Shown: positions 1 to 9,700 of the stretch, piece by piece | How the letters are laid out: every line of letters begins with the position of its first letter | Position numbering within the stretch: position 1 is the stretch's first letter | DNA from: Myxococcales bacterium | Lineage (GTDB): Bacteria; Myxococcota; UBA796; SXON01 | Reading direction: 5' to 3' | Assembly: GCA_009692585.1 (NCBI GenBank) | Contig: SHYX01000024.1 | Span: 1-64,000 of the forward strand | Length of the DNA: 64,000 nucleotides | Position numbers and translations under genes: made by a program | Notes under the pieces: generated by a model | Databases searched by the model: none | Seen by the model: the letters and a program-made list of their open reading frames with translations, nothing else | What the model was told of the DNA's origin: nothing

Positions 1-106
<106 letters not shown>

Positions 107-113
107 TTCCCTT

Positions 114-160
114 ACTGCCCCCGTGAGTCTTCCGACTCCGGGGGCAGTTCTGGTTTTGGC
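114..160 (+). terminator. Rho-independent terminator after the 5S gene
   Basis: ACTGCCCCCG at 114-123 pairs perfectly with CGGGGGCAGT at 139-148. A nested GAGTC/GACTC helix with a TTCC loop lies inside, leaving one bulged T. The stem is followed by the T-rich tract TCTGGTTTT. Placement directly after the 5S gene fits termination of the rRNA operon. Confidence 0.85.
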
Positions 161-215
161 GCAGGCGGCGCGCTTCCGGTCGCGTTATGCTCAGGACGCG
201 CGTGCGGAGTGTCTG

Positions 216-1286
216 ATGGCATCACGGTCCCCCTTCCTGGCAACCAGCGTCCCGTTCCTTGCGGCGGTGGTGTTGTCGCCGTTGGCGGGTTGTCAGGAGT
301 ACAACCTGCAGGGCCCGGAGACGGTGGTCACCAGCTACAACCCGCCGGATCTTGAGGTTTCCCGCAGAGAAGACCGGGTGACCCAGGTCACGGTGCCCGC
401 GGTGGACGTGCTCTTCGTGGTGGACAACTCCGGCTCGATGATCGAGGAGCAGGACAACCTTCGACAGAACTTCGAAGGCTTCATGAGCTATTTCACGGAT
501 TCGGGGCTCGATTACCACGTTGGGGTGGTCAGCACCGACATGGACGACCGGCAGCAGTCCGGCAAGCTCCAGGACGACGACGAGCGCAACGGCCGGTACA
601 TCGACAACACCTACAGTGGCGCCGACGCGGTGGCGAGCTTTCGGCAGCGCGCCGCGCTGGGCACCAACGGCAGCAGCGACGAGCGGGGGAAGGACGCGGC
701 CTACACCGCCCTGACGACCGAAGTCGACAATACCAACGCCGGGTTCTATCGCGAGGATGCCGTGCTCAGCATCGTCGTGATTTCCGACGAAGTCGACTAC
801 TCACGAAAGATCAGCACCTTGGAATTCATCAGTTGGATGAACTCGCTCAAGCCCGAGGACGATCAGGCCTGGTTCTCGTCCATCGTGGGCCCGGCGCCTC
901 GTGGATGTTCCAGCGGCGCGGGCAACGCCGAGCAGGGCGTGGGCTACCTCGAGGTCACCGATGGGGTCGGCGGCATCAGCTACTCCATCTGCCAGTCGGA
1001 CTATTCCTCGGTGCTCGAAGAATTGGGGATGCAGGCGGCAGGGCTCAAGCGCGAGTTTTTCCTGTCTGAGGCCCCGGTTCCTGACACCATCGCCGTGTCG
1101 GTGAACACTGAAGGTGACCGGGAGAAGTTCGCCGACGACGCGTGGACCTACAGCGATACCCGAAACAGCATCACGTTCTCGTCCTATGTGCCGGAGCCGT
1201 TGGCGGTGGTCCTGATCAGCTACGAGACGCTCTCGGACGCTCAGGCGCCCGAGCGTGACGACGCCGAGGACACGGCCGGAGAGTAA
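216..1286 (+). CDS. Lipoprotein with von Willebrand factor A domain
   Basis: The 356-residue protein starts with a short signal ending in LAGC, a lipobox, so it should be lipid-anchored outside the cytoplasm. A vWA domain follows: VDVLFVVDNSGSM carries the MIDAS Asp-x-Ser-x-Ser (D70, S72, S74), a divalent-metal site used in protein-protein contacts. The last 20 residues are Asp/Glu-rich. ATG 216 was chosen because it begins the signal peptide; the frame stays open back to base 60, but that would overlap the 5S gene and bury the lipobox. Ligand unknown. It ends 4 bases before the M61 peptidase gene and may share its transcript. Confidence 0.85.
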   Translation: MASRSPFLATSVPFLAAVVLSPLAGCQEYNLQGPETVVTSYNPPDLEVSRREDRVTQVTVPAVDVLFVVDNSGSMIEEQDNLRQNFEGFMSYFTDSGLDYHVGVVSTDMDDRQQSGKLQDDDERNGRYIDNTYSGADAVASFRQRAALGTNGSSDERGKDAAYTALTTEVDNTNAGFYREDAVLSIVVISDEVDYSRKISTLEFISWMNSLKPEDDQAWFSSIVGPAPRGCSSGAGNAEQGVGYLEVTDGVGGISYSICQSDYSSVLEELGMQAAGLKREFFLSEAPVPDTIAVSVNTEGDREKFADDAWTYSDTRNSITFSSYVPEPLAVVLISYETLSDAQAPERDDAEDTAGE

Positions 1287-1290
1287 AAGG

Positions 1291-3042
1291 ATGGCGGGGA
1301 TGTCGGTCCAATACCGGGTGGGGCTGGCCGATCGGGCCGCACACCGATTCTCGGTGGCTGTGTCGCTTCCCGCGGGTGTCGGCGCCGTGACCTTCCCGAG
1401 TTGGGCGCCCGGCAGCTACCTGATGCGGGAGTTTGCGAGGTTTGTCAGGGATGTCCACGCCCACCGGGACGGGGCGCCGGTTGCGGTGAGGCGGCTCTCG
1501 CGCAATCGTTGGGGGGTGGAGGGCCCGTGCACGCTCCAGTACCAGGTCTATGCGCGCGAGAAGAGCGTGCGGACGGCTTTTCTGGACGAAGAGCTGGCCT
1601 TCTTTCTGCCGAGTAACCTCCTGGTGTACGTAGACGGTCAGGAGCAGGCGAGCCTCACCGTCGAGGTTCCGGCGGGCCACGTGGCGGTGTGCCCGCTCGG
1701 ACCAGGTCAGGCGGGAGCGGGGAGGGGGGGGGCTGGCGAAGAGGTAACGTTTGAGACAGATAGTCTCGATGTGCTCATGGACTCGCCGGTCGCGGTCGGC
1801 CACTTTGATGGGCATCATTTCGACGCGGGTGGGGTCCCCCACGAGTTTTGGATCCTGGCGGGGCACAACGGCGATCCGGCCAGGATGGCACACGACCTCC
1901 GCCGTATCGTGCTCGCCGCCAGCGCCATCTTCGGCGACGGCTTCCCGTACCCGAACTACCAGTTCGTGACGCTCCATCAGCGCTCGGGGCACGGCGGGCT
2001 CGAACACAAGAACAACTCCGTCCTCCTCCGTCCGCGATTGGGCTTTGTCGACGCCCGCGGGTACGAGGAGTTCCTCACCTTGGCGGCGCACGAACATTTC
2101 CATGCGTGGAATGTGAAGCGGATCCACCCCGAGGAGCTTGGTCCCCACTTCGACTACGCGAACGAGCACTACACACGGGAGCTGTGGTGGCTGGAGGGCG
2201 GCACCGTGTACTATGAAGAACGCATCGTGCTGGCCGCCGGGGTGGTCACGCCCGATCGCCACCTGGAGCGGCTCGCCGACCTCGTGCACCGCCTCCGAAG
2301 CCAACCGGGTCGGCGGCACCAATCGCTGGAGGACAGCTCGTTCGACGCGTGGATCAAGCTCTATCGGCCGTCGGAAGACGCCATCAACAGCACCATCAGC
2401 TACTACCTCAAGGGTGCGGTGGTGCTCCTGTGCCTGGACCTGGAGCTGCGCCATCGCAGCGGCGGTGCGCGATCGTTGGACGACCTGACCCGCGCCCTGT
2501 GGCAAGGCTGGGGACGGCACGGGCGCGGCTTTCCTCTTGGCACCATCGAGCGGCTCGCCTGCGAACTTGCTGGGGGTAAAGGAGAGTTCTCGCGGTGGTA
2601 TGCGGCGCACGTCCGCGGCACGGACGAGGTCGACGTCGAGCGAGCGCTCGACCACGCGGGCCTCGACCTGATCGCCGGGACCGCACGGTCCGGTGGCTGG
2701 TTGGGCGTGGAGCTCTCCGGCCTGTCGGTCAGCGCGGTGCGCGAGGACGGGCCCGCCGCTGGTGTGCTGAGCCCCGGCGACGAGCTGATCGGGCTTGACG
2801 GTGAGCGTCTGGATGCCGCCGGGATGGTCGAGCGGCTGCGCGACGTCGCGCCCGGAACCATGGTCAGGGTGAGCTATGCCCGGGACGGTCGCCTGCGGGA
2901 GGGTGCGTTGCGCCTCGGTGCGGCTCTGCCTGGAGAGTTGAAAATCGTGCGCCGAGAGCATACGAGTGAGGCCCGTGCAACCGTCCGCCGCGGGTGGCTC
3001 GATGTCCCCGACGAGAAAGCCCTGAGACCCCACCATGCCTGA
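1291..3042 (+). CDS. M61 family metallopeptidase with C-terminal PDZ domain
   Basis: A 583-residue protein with the M61 glycyl-aminopeptidase layout: N-terminal beta domain, a zinc site H267-E-H-F-H271 in AHEHFHAWNVKR, a downstream WWLEGGTVYYEE segment that should supply the third ligand, and a PDZ domain at about 467-555 beginning GWLGVELSGL. Family members cleave N-terminal Gly/Ala from peptides. No signal peptide is visible, so a cytoplasmic site is likely. ATG 1291 has GGAGAG 7 bases upstream; ATG 1300 is the alternative. It overlaps the next gene by 8 bases. Peptide substrate not inferable. Confidence 0.9.
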   Translation: MAGMSVQYRVGLADRAAHRFSVAVSLPAGVGAVTFPSWAPGSYLMREFARFVRDVHAHRDGAPVAVRRLSRNRWGVEGPCTLQYQVYAREKSVRTAFLDEELAFFLPSNLLVYVDGQEQASLTVEVPAGHVAVCPLGPGQAGAGRGGAGEEVTFETDSLDVLMDSPVAVGHFDGHHFDAGGVPHEFWILAGHNGDPARMAHDLRRIVLAASAIFGDGFPYPNYQFVTLHQRSGHGGLEHKNNSVLLRPRLGFVDARGYEEFLTLAAHEHFHAWNVKRIHPEELGPHFDYANEHYTRELWWLEGGTVYYEERIVLAAGVVTPDRHLERLADLVHRLRSQPGRRHQSLEDSSFDAWIKLYRPSEDAINSTISYYLKGAVVLLCLDLELRHRSGGARSLDDLTRALWQGWGRHGRGFPLGTIERLACELAGGKGEFSRWYAAHVRGTDEVDVERALDHAGLDLIAGTARSGGWLGVELSGLSVSAVREDGPAAGVLSPGDELIGLDGERLDAAGMVERLRDVAPGTMVRVSYARDGRLREGALRLGAALPGELKIVRREHTSEARATVRRGWLDVPDEKALRPHHA

Positions 3043-3997
3043 CCGCCCCGGAGCCCAGCCGCCGCGGACCCGACCCGCGGGCAAGGAGGTCCTCACCGAC
3101 GAAGCCGGAGAGGTGACGTTGCATCAGCGACTGCACCCGCGCGTCAGTCGCCAACGCGTCGAAGTGCCCACGCTCCGCGTGGTCGCTGGTCGCGACATGC
3201 TCTCCTATGTCACGCTGCAGGCGGGGGAAGAGGTGATCCTCGGTCGGGACGAGTCGGCCGGAATGATGCTGACGGACGCGCTGGTTTCGCGGCGCCATGC
3301 GCGGGTGACGATGGCCGAGGATCAGATCGTCACCATCCACGATCTCGGCAGCACCAACGGTACATCCGTCAATGGGCAGGCGATCTCGCGCTCGCTGCTC
3401 GGTCCTGGCGATCACTTGGAGGTGGGCGGGGTGTCCTTGCGCCTGGATCTGCTCTCGTTGGAGGAGATCGACCACCTGGCCAACGTTGTGGCCAGGTTGA
3501 AATTGCAGAACCGTGATCCCCTCACCGGGCTGCTCACCCGGGCCTGGCTTGACGAGGACCTGGCGCCGATCATGGACCGCTGCGCCCGCTCGCACACGCC
3601 GCTGGCCTGCATCTTCTTCGACGTCGATCACTTCAAGCAGGTAAACGATCGTTTCGGCCACCACATCGGCGACGACGTGCTGGTGGGGTGTGCGCGGCTC
3701 ATGCTCTTCGCCGTACGCGACAACGATCCCTGCGTTCGTTATGGCGGCGAGGAGATTGTGATGTTCCTCGTCCAGGCCGACCTGCAGGCCGCCTTCGAGG
3801 TGGCGGAGCGAGTGCGCAAAGAGATCCACGCGCACGACTGGGACCGCACCGCGCCGGGGCTGACGGTGTCGGTCAGTGGTGGAATCGCCGGGTGGAAGCC
3901 CGGCGAGGGCGCCCGCGAATGGATGGCGCGGGCGGACGCGGCTCTGTTCACCGCCAAACGAGAGGGGCGCAACCGGGTCGTCATCGATAGCGCATGA
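3035..3997 (+). CDS. FHA-GGDEF protein, putative diguanylate cyclase
   Basis: The 320-residue protein joins a phosphothreonine-binding FHA domain (about 45-135; LGRDES, SRRHARV, GSTNGTSVNG) to a GGDEF domain (about 155-320) that in active members makes cyclic di-GMP from two GTP. The metal region FFDVDHFKQVND is intact. The signature reads GGEEI at 237-241, so the fifth residue is Ile instead of Phe. An inhibitory I-site RxxD (R228, D231) lies exactly five residues before it. First gene of the FHA/phosphatase/SEDS-PBP/kinase run, overlapping its neighbours by 8 and 4 bases. FHA recognition of phosphothreonine suggests control by Ser/Thr phosphorylation. Activity is likely but unproven given the Ile. 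Confidence 0.92.
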   Translation: MPDRPGAQPPRTRPAGKEVLTDEAGEVTLHQRLHPRVSRQRVEVPTLRVVAGRDMLSYVTLQAGEEVILGRDESAGMMLTDALVSRRHARVTMAEDQIVTIHDLGSTNGTSVNGQAISRSLLGPGDHLEVGGVSLRLDLLSLEEIDHLANVVARLKLQNRDPLTGLLTRAWLDEDLAPIMDRCARSHTPLACIFFDVDHFKQVNDRFGHHIGDDVLVGCARLMLFAVRDNDPCVRYGGEEIVMFLVQADLQAAFEVAERVRKEIHAHDWDRTAPGLTVSVSGGIAGWKPGEGAREWMARADAALFTAKREGRNRVVIDSA

Positions 3998-4707
3998 AGC
4001 GGTGGTTGGACGAGTTGAAGCGGACGTTGGGCGCCGACAACGACGGCGAACTCGGGCGATCGGATCTCGTCGGGATGGCCTCCCGCGGGATCTTGCAACT
4101 CGCTCGTCGAGACGGCCGCGGGAAACTCGTGTTTCCGCCCGGCGTGATCGTGCGGGTCACCGCGAAGGAGGGCTCGCTCGAGACGTTGCGTGGGTGGGCC
4201 GCAGATGCGGCCACGGAGGCGGAGGTGACGGCGCGGTTGCTCAACGAGCGGGTCGAGGTCAACGATCTCCCCGCCCGCCGATGGGAGGTCGCGCATGGGG
4301 AGGCCGATGCCATCGAGGTGGTCGAGGATCCGGCCCCGGTGCTCCTGGTGTTGGTCGTCGAGGGGGGCGATCGCGACGGGGACCGCTATCCGGTGGGTCC
4401 AGGCCGTCGTGAGTGGAGGCTTGGTCGGGGGCGCTGGCATGCCGACAACCGCTCGCTAAATGACGTGGTGCTCTCCGACTCCGCCGCGTGGGTCTCGCGG
4501 GCGGCGGCGGTGCTCCGTCATACCGGCGGCGGCTTCGAGGTGGAGGCGCGGGACCAGGGGGAGTTCGTCGTCGTGCTCCCCAGGGACGGCACGCCCAAGC
4601 GTCCGGCGATGACGGCCGCGGGTCGGGTTGCGGTGACCATCGGCGATCGGATCGAGTTCCACGACGGCAAGGACGGGCGCATCGCGCTCCGCTTGGAGCC
4701 GGCATGA
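3994..4707 (+). CDS. FhaA-like protein: DUF3662-like N-terminus and degenerate FHA domain
   Basis: 237 residues. The N-terminal half (GKLVFPPGVIVRVTAKEGSL) resembles the DUF3662 domain of actinobacterial FhaA. The C-terminal half has an FHA-like pattern: RLGRGRWHADNRSLNDVVL, VSRAAAVL where SRxH is usual, and a final GDRIEFHD. The conserved His after Ser-Arg is missing and the Asn-Gly end is weak, so phosphothreonine binding is uncertain. It overlaps both neighbours by 4 bases (ATGA type), pointing to translational coupling. Probable role: scaffold or reader in the phospho-signalling operon. The family call rests on pattern only. Confidence 0.75.
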   Translation: MKRWLDELKRTLGADNDGELGRSDLVGMASRGILQLARRDGRGKLVFPPGVIVRVTAKEGSLETLRGWAADAATEAEVTARLLNERVEVNDLPARRWEVAHGEADAIEVVEDPAPVLLVLVVEGGDRDGDRYPVGPGRREWRLGRGRWHADNRSLNDVVLSDSAAWVSRAAAVLRHTGGGFEVEARDQGEFVVVLPRDGTPKRPAMTAAGRVAVTIGDRIEFHDGKDGRIALRLEPA

Positions 4708-5534
4708 TCAAACGAGGCGCCTCGGCCGACCAGTTCGTCGTGGACTTCTCCAAGGTGCCGCGCAGGAAGAAGGTGTCTCTCGGGGTGTCCCTGGAGAGCG
4801 TCTTCGTCCGCACGCCGTCGCCCATCACCGTCGACGGTCATGCCCTCGCGCGCGCCGTGTGCGGCGTGATGGACCAATGCGATTTTGCCGACGTGCAGGG
4901 TCGGCCGTGGTTGTGGAACGAGTATGTGGTGTTCTTGTCGCGACCCGATCTGGAACGGCTCCGCGATGTCGAGGAGGCGCTACGCCGCGACCTGCTGACG
5001 CTCCTCAACGAAGAGATCGTGCGTCGGGACGCGCGCATGCCCGACGGATTCCTGGTGAGGTTGTTGGCGGACGAGGAGAACGAGGTTCCAGTGGGCGCCG
5101 GCGTGATTCGCGTTCGGCACCGGAAGGACCTCGCCACGGTGCCGCTGGTTGCCGGGGAGATCACGATGCGCGCCGACAAGCTCGCCGCGCCGGCTCGTCC
5201 CGCTCCGGACAGTACCGAGCGTGATGCGGGGTTGCGGGTGCGCTCGGCCGGCGGTGCCGCGGGCATCCCCGAGGGTCGTCGCGTCAGTCTGGGTCGCTCG
5301 GCGCCGGAACTCGGCGAGGGGCACGTCGCGCTTCCCGGGGCGGGGCCACGCATCAACCGCAAGCAGGTGGGCGTCCTCGTACGTGGGGATCAAGCCGAGA
5401 TGACGCGAGAAATCGGGGCCAACCCCGTCGAGGTGGGCGGGCGGGCCTTGGCGGAAGGCGAGGTCATCCACGTCGCCCTGCCGGTGGAACTTTCACTGAG
5501 CCACGGTGCGTGGAAGGGCACGTTGTGCCGCTGA
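4704..5534 (+). CDS. FhaA-like protein: DUF3662-like domain plus FHA domain
   Basis: 276 residues. Residues about 30-120 (SVFVRTPSPITVDG, NEYVVFLSRPDLERL, MPDGFLVRLLADEE) follow the DUF3662 pattern of mycobacterial FhaA. After a variable linker the C-terminus is FHA-like: VSLGRSAPELGEGHVALP, INRKQVGVLV, ANPVEVGGRAL, GEVIHVALP. In mycobacteria FhaA binds phosphorylated MviN and regulates peptidoglycan synthesis; a similar role is inferred from position. ATG 4704 overlaps the previous stop (ATGA). Paralogous in layout to the gene before it. The next gene starts 12 bases on. Confidence 0.75.
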   Translation: MIKRGASADQFVVDFSKVPRRKKVSLGVSLESVFVRTPSPITVDGHALARAVCGVMDQCDFADVQGRPWLWNEYVVFLSRPDLERLRDVEEALRRDLLTLLNEEIVRRDARMPDGFLVRLLADEENEVPVGAGVIRVRHRKDLATVPLVAGEITMRADKLAAPARPAPDSTERDAGLRVRSAGGAAGIPEGRRVSLGRSAPELGEGHVALPGAGPRINRKQVGVLVRGDQAEMTREIGANPVEVGGRALAEGEVIHVALPVELSLSHGAWKGTLCR

Positions 5535-5546
5535 CCGGGGGACATC

Positions 5547-6785
5547 GTGGCGCTTGACGGCGCGGCACGCACCCATGCCGGGAGGGTGCGAACGGCCAAC
5601 GAGGACGCATGGTTGTGCCGCCCGACGGCAGGGATCTTCGCCGTGGTGGATGGCCTCGGCGGTGAGGAGGCGGGCGACGTCGCGGCAGCCATCGCGGTGG
5701 CCGCCCTGGCGGAGATTCCGGACCTGCGCGAGCTGCCCGGCGAAACGGTCCTTGCCCAGGCGCTCAGGGTCGCGCGCGACCGCATCCTCGACGAGGCCGA
5801 CCGTGACCCCCAGAAGGAGGGGATGGGTGCGGTCGCGACGGCAGTTCGTTTCGACGATGCGGGGCAGATGGTCTCGCTCGCCCATGTGGGGGACACCCGC
5901 GCCTACCTTGTCCACGCCGGGGGCGTGCGGCAGCTCAGCCGCGACCACGTCGCCGAAGCGACAGGGGGACAGAAGGCGCGCGTAGCCCGGGACCTCGGCC
6001 GCCGGGACCTCCAGGGTGAATGGGTGGAGACCTCGCGGAGTCGGGTGAGCCCCGGGGACGTGCTGGTGCTGTGCAGTGACGGGCTGCACGACGTGGTCCA
6101 GCCGGCGGAGCTCGCCGCGGAGTTGGTGACGCTTCGTGCGGAGGCCAAGACGGCAGATGCCATCGCGACGCGGCTGGTGGCGATGGCGTTGGCGGCAGGC
6201 GGGCCGGACAATGTCACGGTGGTGGCGGTCAGGGTGGGGCGGTTCCGACGGGGAGGTGGAGACAAACGGATGGTGAAGCCCGCCCAGATCGGCGTGCTGC
6301 TGGCGCTGGTGGTGGGGGTCGCGGCGGGCGCCTGGCTGCTCGGTGAACGGCCGGACGCCTTGCCGACGACGGTGGTCGGCGTGGTTGAGTTGGGCCCGCC
6401 GGCGTCCCTGACGCTCACGGCCGCCAGTAAGACGCACGTGGCGTCGGAGGGCGCGCTCAGGGTGGCGGGACAACGCCTTGACGGCGGGGATTGGACGGTC
6501 TCCGTTGCCGCCGGGGCGTCGTTCCATCTGGAGCGAACGGTCCTGGCCGTTGAGCGTGATCTCGTGGTGGACCTGAGCTCGGGCGGCGAGCTCCTGGTTC
6601 GGGACGTGCGCATCGAATCCGGCCGCCTGCGCGTGATCGCTCCCGCTGGCGCTCGTGTCATCCTCGAGCACCTGACGCTCGGCGGTCCCGATTCCCTGGT
6701 GATCGAGGGCGCCGGGCTGGTCTCCCGTAGCCACGTGGGCCACGCAGGTCCGGCCGAACCTGCGCCGCCGCCGGGAGCGCCGTGA
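5547..6785 (+). CDS. PP2C-type Ser/Thr protein phosphatase with membrane anchor
   Basis: 412 residues. The N-terminal PP2C catalytic domain shows NED (18-20), VVDGLGGEEAGD (metal Asp D35), GDTRAYLVH, CSDGLHDV and GGPDNVTVVAV, the metal-binding Asp set of PppA/PstP phosphatases. One transmembrane helix follows at about 248-265, then a roughly 145-residue extracytoplasmic domain of beta-rich appearance that I cannot name. Start is GTG 5547 with a GGGGG run just upstream. This is the layout of mycobacterial PstP, which dephosphorylates PknA/B and wall enzymes. The GTGA overlap with the SEDS-PBP gene ties them together. Confidence 0.9.
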   Translation: MALDGAARTHAGRVRTANEDAWLCRPTAGIFAVVDGLGGEEAGDVAAAIAVAALAEIPDLRELPGETVLAQALRVARDRILDEADRDPQKEGMGAVATAVRFDDAGQMVSLAHVGDTRAYLVHAGGVRQLSRDHVAEATGGQKARVARDLGRRDLQGEWVETSRSRVSPGDVLVLCSDGLHDVVQPAELAAELVTLRAEAKTADAIATRLVAMALAAGGPDNVTVVAVRVGRFRRGGGDKRMVKPAQIGVLLALVVGVAAGAWLLGERPDALPTTVVGVVELGPPASLTLTAASKTHVASEGALRVAGQRLDGGDWTVSVAAGASFHLERTVLAVERDLVVDLSSGGELLVRDVRIESGRLRVIAPAGARVILEHLTLGGPDSLVIEGAGLVSRSHVGHAGPAEPAPPPGAP

Positions 6786-9700
6786 CCCTGCGCCTCGTCG
6801 AGCCGCTGCTGTTGTTGGTCGTCGCGTTGCAGGCGCCGCTCCTCGCCGGCCACGCCTTGGAGGGCAGCCTGGCGGCGGCGGCGCTACGCGGCGAGACCGG
6901 GGACGCCGCCGCGGTCCAGGCGGCGATGGCCGCCGCTGGTTGGCGCTTCGCGGGCGCCGGACTGCTCCTCGCCGGGGCGCGCCTGGTGGGGCTCTTCGTC
7001 CGCAGGGGACACCACATCCTCACCCCGCTGTCGCTCCCGGCGGCGTACTCCGCGCTCGCGCTCGGGTTCGCGGTGCAGGCGGGGTTCGGCTCGCCCTTCG
7101 CGGCCGCCTGGCCGGGTGCCGAGTTCGGGAGCGGGGTGCTGGTCGCGGGGGTGGCCGGGGCGGTCGTGCTCCTGCTTCCGGGTGACCTCGGGGGGTTGCT
7201 CGCGCGGCTGCGTTGGCCACTTCTGGCAGGCGCGGTGGTGCTCGTCGGGCTGCTGGTCGTCTTTGGCTCCGCGCCCGGACGATCGGGACAGACCATCAAT
7301 CTCTGGGGCTTTCAGCCCATCGAGGGGGTCAAGCTCGCGGTGGTGCTGGCGGTGGGCGCGGCCCTGGGCGCCCGGGCCTCGAAGTTGCGGTGGCACCGCG
7401 CCGGACCCGCCTGGTTGCGCGTTCCGCGGCCGCGGCTGCTGCTGGTCGCCTCCGCCATCCTTCTCACCAGCTGGGGTGCGCTGTTCGCGGTGAAGGACTT
7501 CGGGCCGACCCTGATCCTCGCTTTCGTTTTTCTGGGACTCTTCTACGTGGTCACGCGCTCGCCGGTCTGGGTGGCGTTGGCCCTGGTGGTCTCGGCCGCA
7601 ATCCTCGCCCTGTTCTGGTCCAACCCTGACCTGGCGCCGTCGTCGTCGCTGGCGTTGCGGGTCGACATGTGGCGCGACCCCTGGCTCAACGGGCGCCCCA
7701 ACGGCGATCAGGCGGCGATGGCGCGCTGGGCGATGGCGGCCGGCGGCGCGTTCGGAAGCGGCGTGGGTGCCGGGGTTCCCGGCGCGCTGCCCGCGGGTCA
7801 CACCGACCTCATCTACGCCCATCTCGTCGAGGTGCTGGGGCTTGGCGGCGGGGTCCTCTATCTCCTCCTGCTCGGCATCTCGGTGACCGATGGGCTCCGT
7901 GTCGCGGCGTTCAACCGTACGCCTGAGCGCGTGATGATGGCCGCCGCCCTGGGGCTCCTGCTCGCCGGACAGGCAGCGGTGATCCTGGGCGGAACCCTGG
8001 GCCTGTTCCCGCTGACGGGCGTGGTGGTGCCCTTCCTCTCGTTCGGGAAGACCGGCACGGTGGCGCTGACGTTGGTGGCGGTCCTGCTCGTGCGGCTCGG
8101 GGAGGACGGGCTCTATCGGGTGGACACCGAGGAGCTTCGTGAGCTGCGGGTCGGGGTCCAGGCCCTCCGTGTCGGGCTCCTGGCTGTGGGCGTGGTGCTC
8201 GCTGCGGCCACCGCCGCCCATACCGTCTACGATCGCGATGAGATCACGCTCAAAGGCGTGGTGACCACCCTGGGGGACGGGACGCCGGTGGTGATCCACG
8301 ACCCGCGGCTGCGGGTGCTGGCGAACCAGATCCGCCGCGGCTCCATCCTCGACCGGAACGGCGTCACCCTGGCGGCGTCGCCGACGGCAGGCGCGCGCGT
8401 CAACCCCTTGGGGGATGCGCTGGGCACGGTTCTCGGGGCTGCCGACGGTCGCCTGGCGCGCGCGAAATGGCAGATCGAGCGTCAGTTGGAGCCCCGGCTC
8501 CGCGGCTGGCCCGACCGTCCCGAGGGGCCGACAGTCTGGCTTGCCGAGGTGCGCGGCTCGCCGCAGATCGTCTTCGCCGCCCGGCCGGGGACGCTGGACG
8601 AGACGGCGCAGCGCCGGCTTGCCGAAGCGCGGGCGGCGGCGCGTGGGGCAGCGGGCGAGGTCCGCCGGCTGGTGCTCACCGACCCGGATCTGAGCCCGTT
8701 GTTGCCCATCGCGCGTTTGCCGGTCGATGCGCGTACGCCGGCCATCGTCGCGTTGGGGCAAGGCGTCGAGGCCAGGACCGTGCGCCTGACGATTGACGCC
8801 CGTCTGCAGGCCGAGCTTGCCGCGGCGGCCCGGAAGGCGGCCTCGAAGTCCGGGGTGGGCGCGGCGGCGGTAGTTGTGCTCGATGTCGCGACGGGAGAGG
8901 TGCTGGCCCGCGCCCAGTGGCCGGATTTCGACCCCGGTGGCACCGCCTGGCGGCCGCAACGGCTCGCCGGCGAGGCGATGTTCATGGGCATCTATGGGCC
9001 GTGGTCGGACAAGACCGGCGCGCACGGCGTCTTTCAGGCCGGATCGGTTTTCAAGGTGCTCACGAGCCTGGTCGCGGTGCGCGAGGGGGCGGTCACGACC
9101 GTTCCGACCGCCGACGGCTGCCCGACCTCGGCGTCGCCCGAGTTTCGGTGCGATCAGGTGGATGCGGGACGGCCGAGCTTCACGTTGCCGGGCTGGACCA
9201 AGGCGATCCACGATCATGGGGACGGGGGTGCCCGTGGCCGACTCGACCTTGTCCAGGCCATCGCCAGATCCAGCAACGTCTACTTTGGCCAGCTCGCGCT
9301 GAAGCTCGGCCCGGAGCCTTTCCGCCGCCTGCGCACCGACGGCGTGGAGTTCGGCAATCCGGGGCTGCTCGCGGAAGCCGACGGCGCCTTCACCGGCCTG
9401 GGCGAGGGGGGAAGTCGCCGTCTGGCGCTGACCGGCTTCGGGCAGGGCGCGGCGAGCTGGAGTGTCATGCAGGCGGCGCGGGTCGTAGCTGCGGTGGGAA
9501 ACGGCGGTATCTACCTCAGGTGTTCAACGACCATGGAGGCCGGGGTGCCCTGTGAACGGGTGGAGCTGCTCGGCGCGGCGGAAGGGGTGGAGCCCGTCCT
9601 CGCGGGCATGCGCGGCGTCATGCGGTCGGGTACCGGCGCGAAGCTTCCCTCGGTGTCGGGCGTACGCATCTACGGAAAGACCGGCACCGCCGATGCGCCG

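Noticed and set aside
1216..3096. 626-codon minus-strand frame opposite the M61 peptidase
   Set aside because: Arg/Pro/His-rich shadow typical of antisense in high-G+C genes; the plus strand carries the zinc-site motif and PDZ domain.
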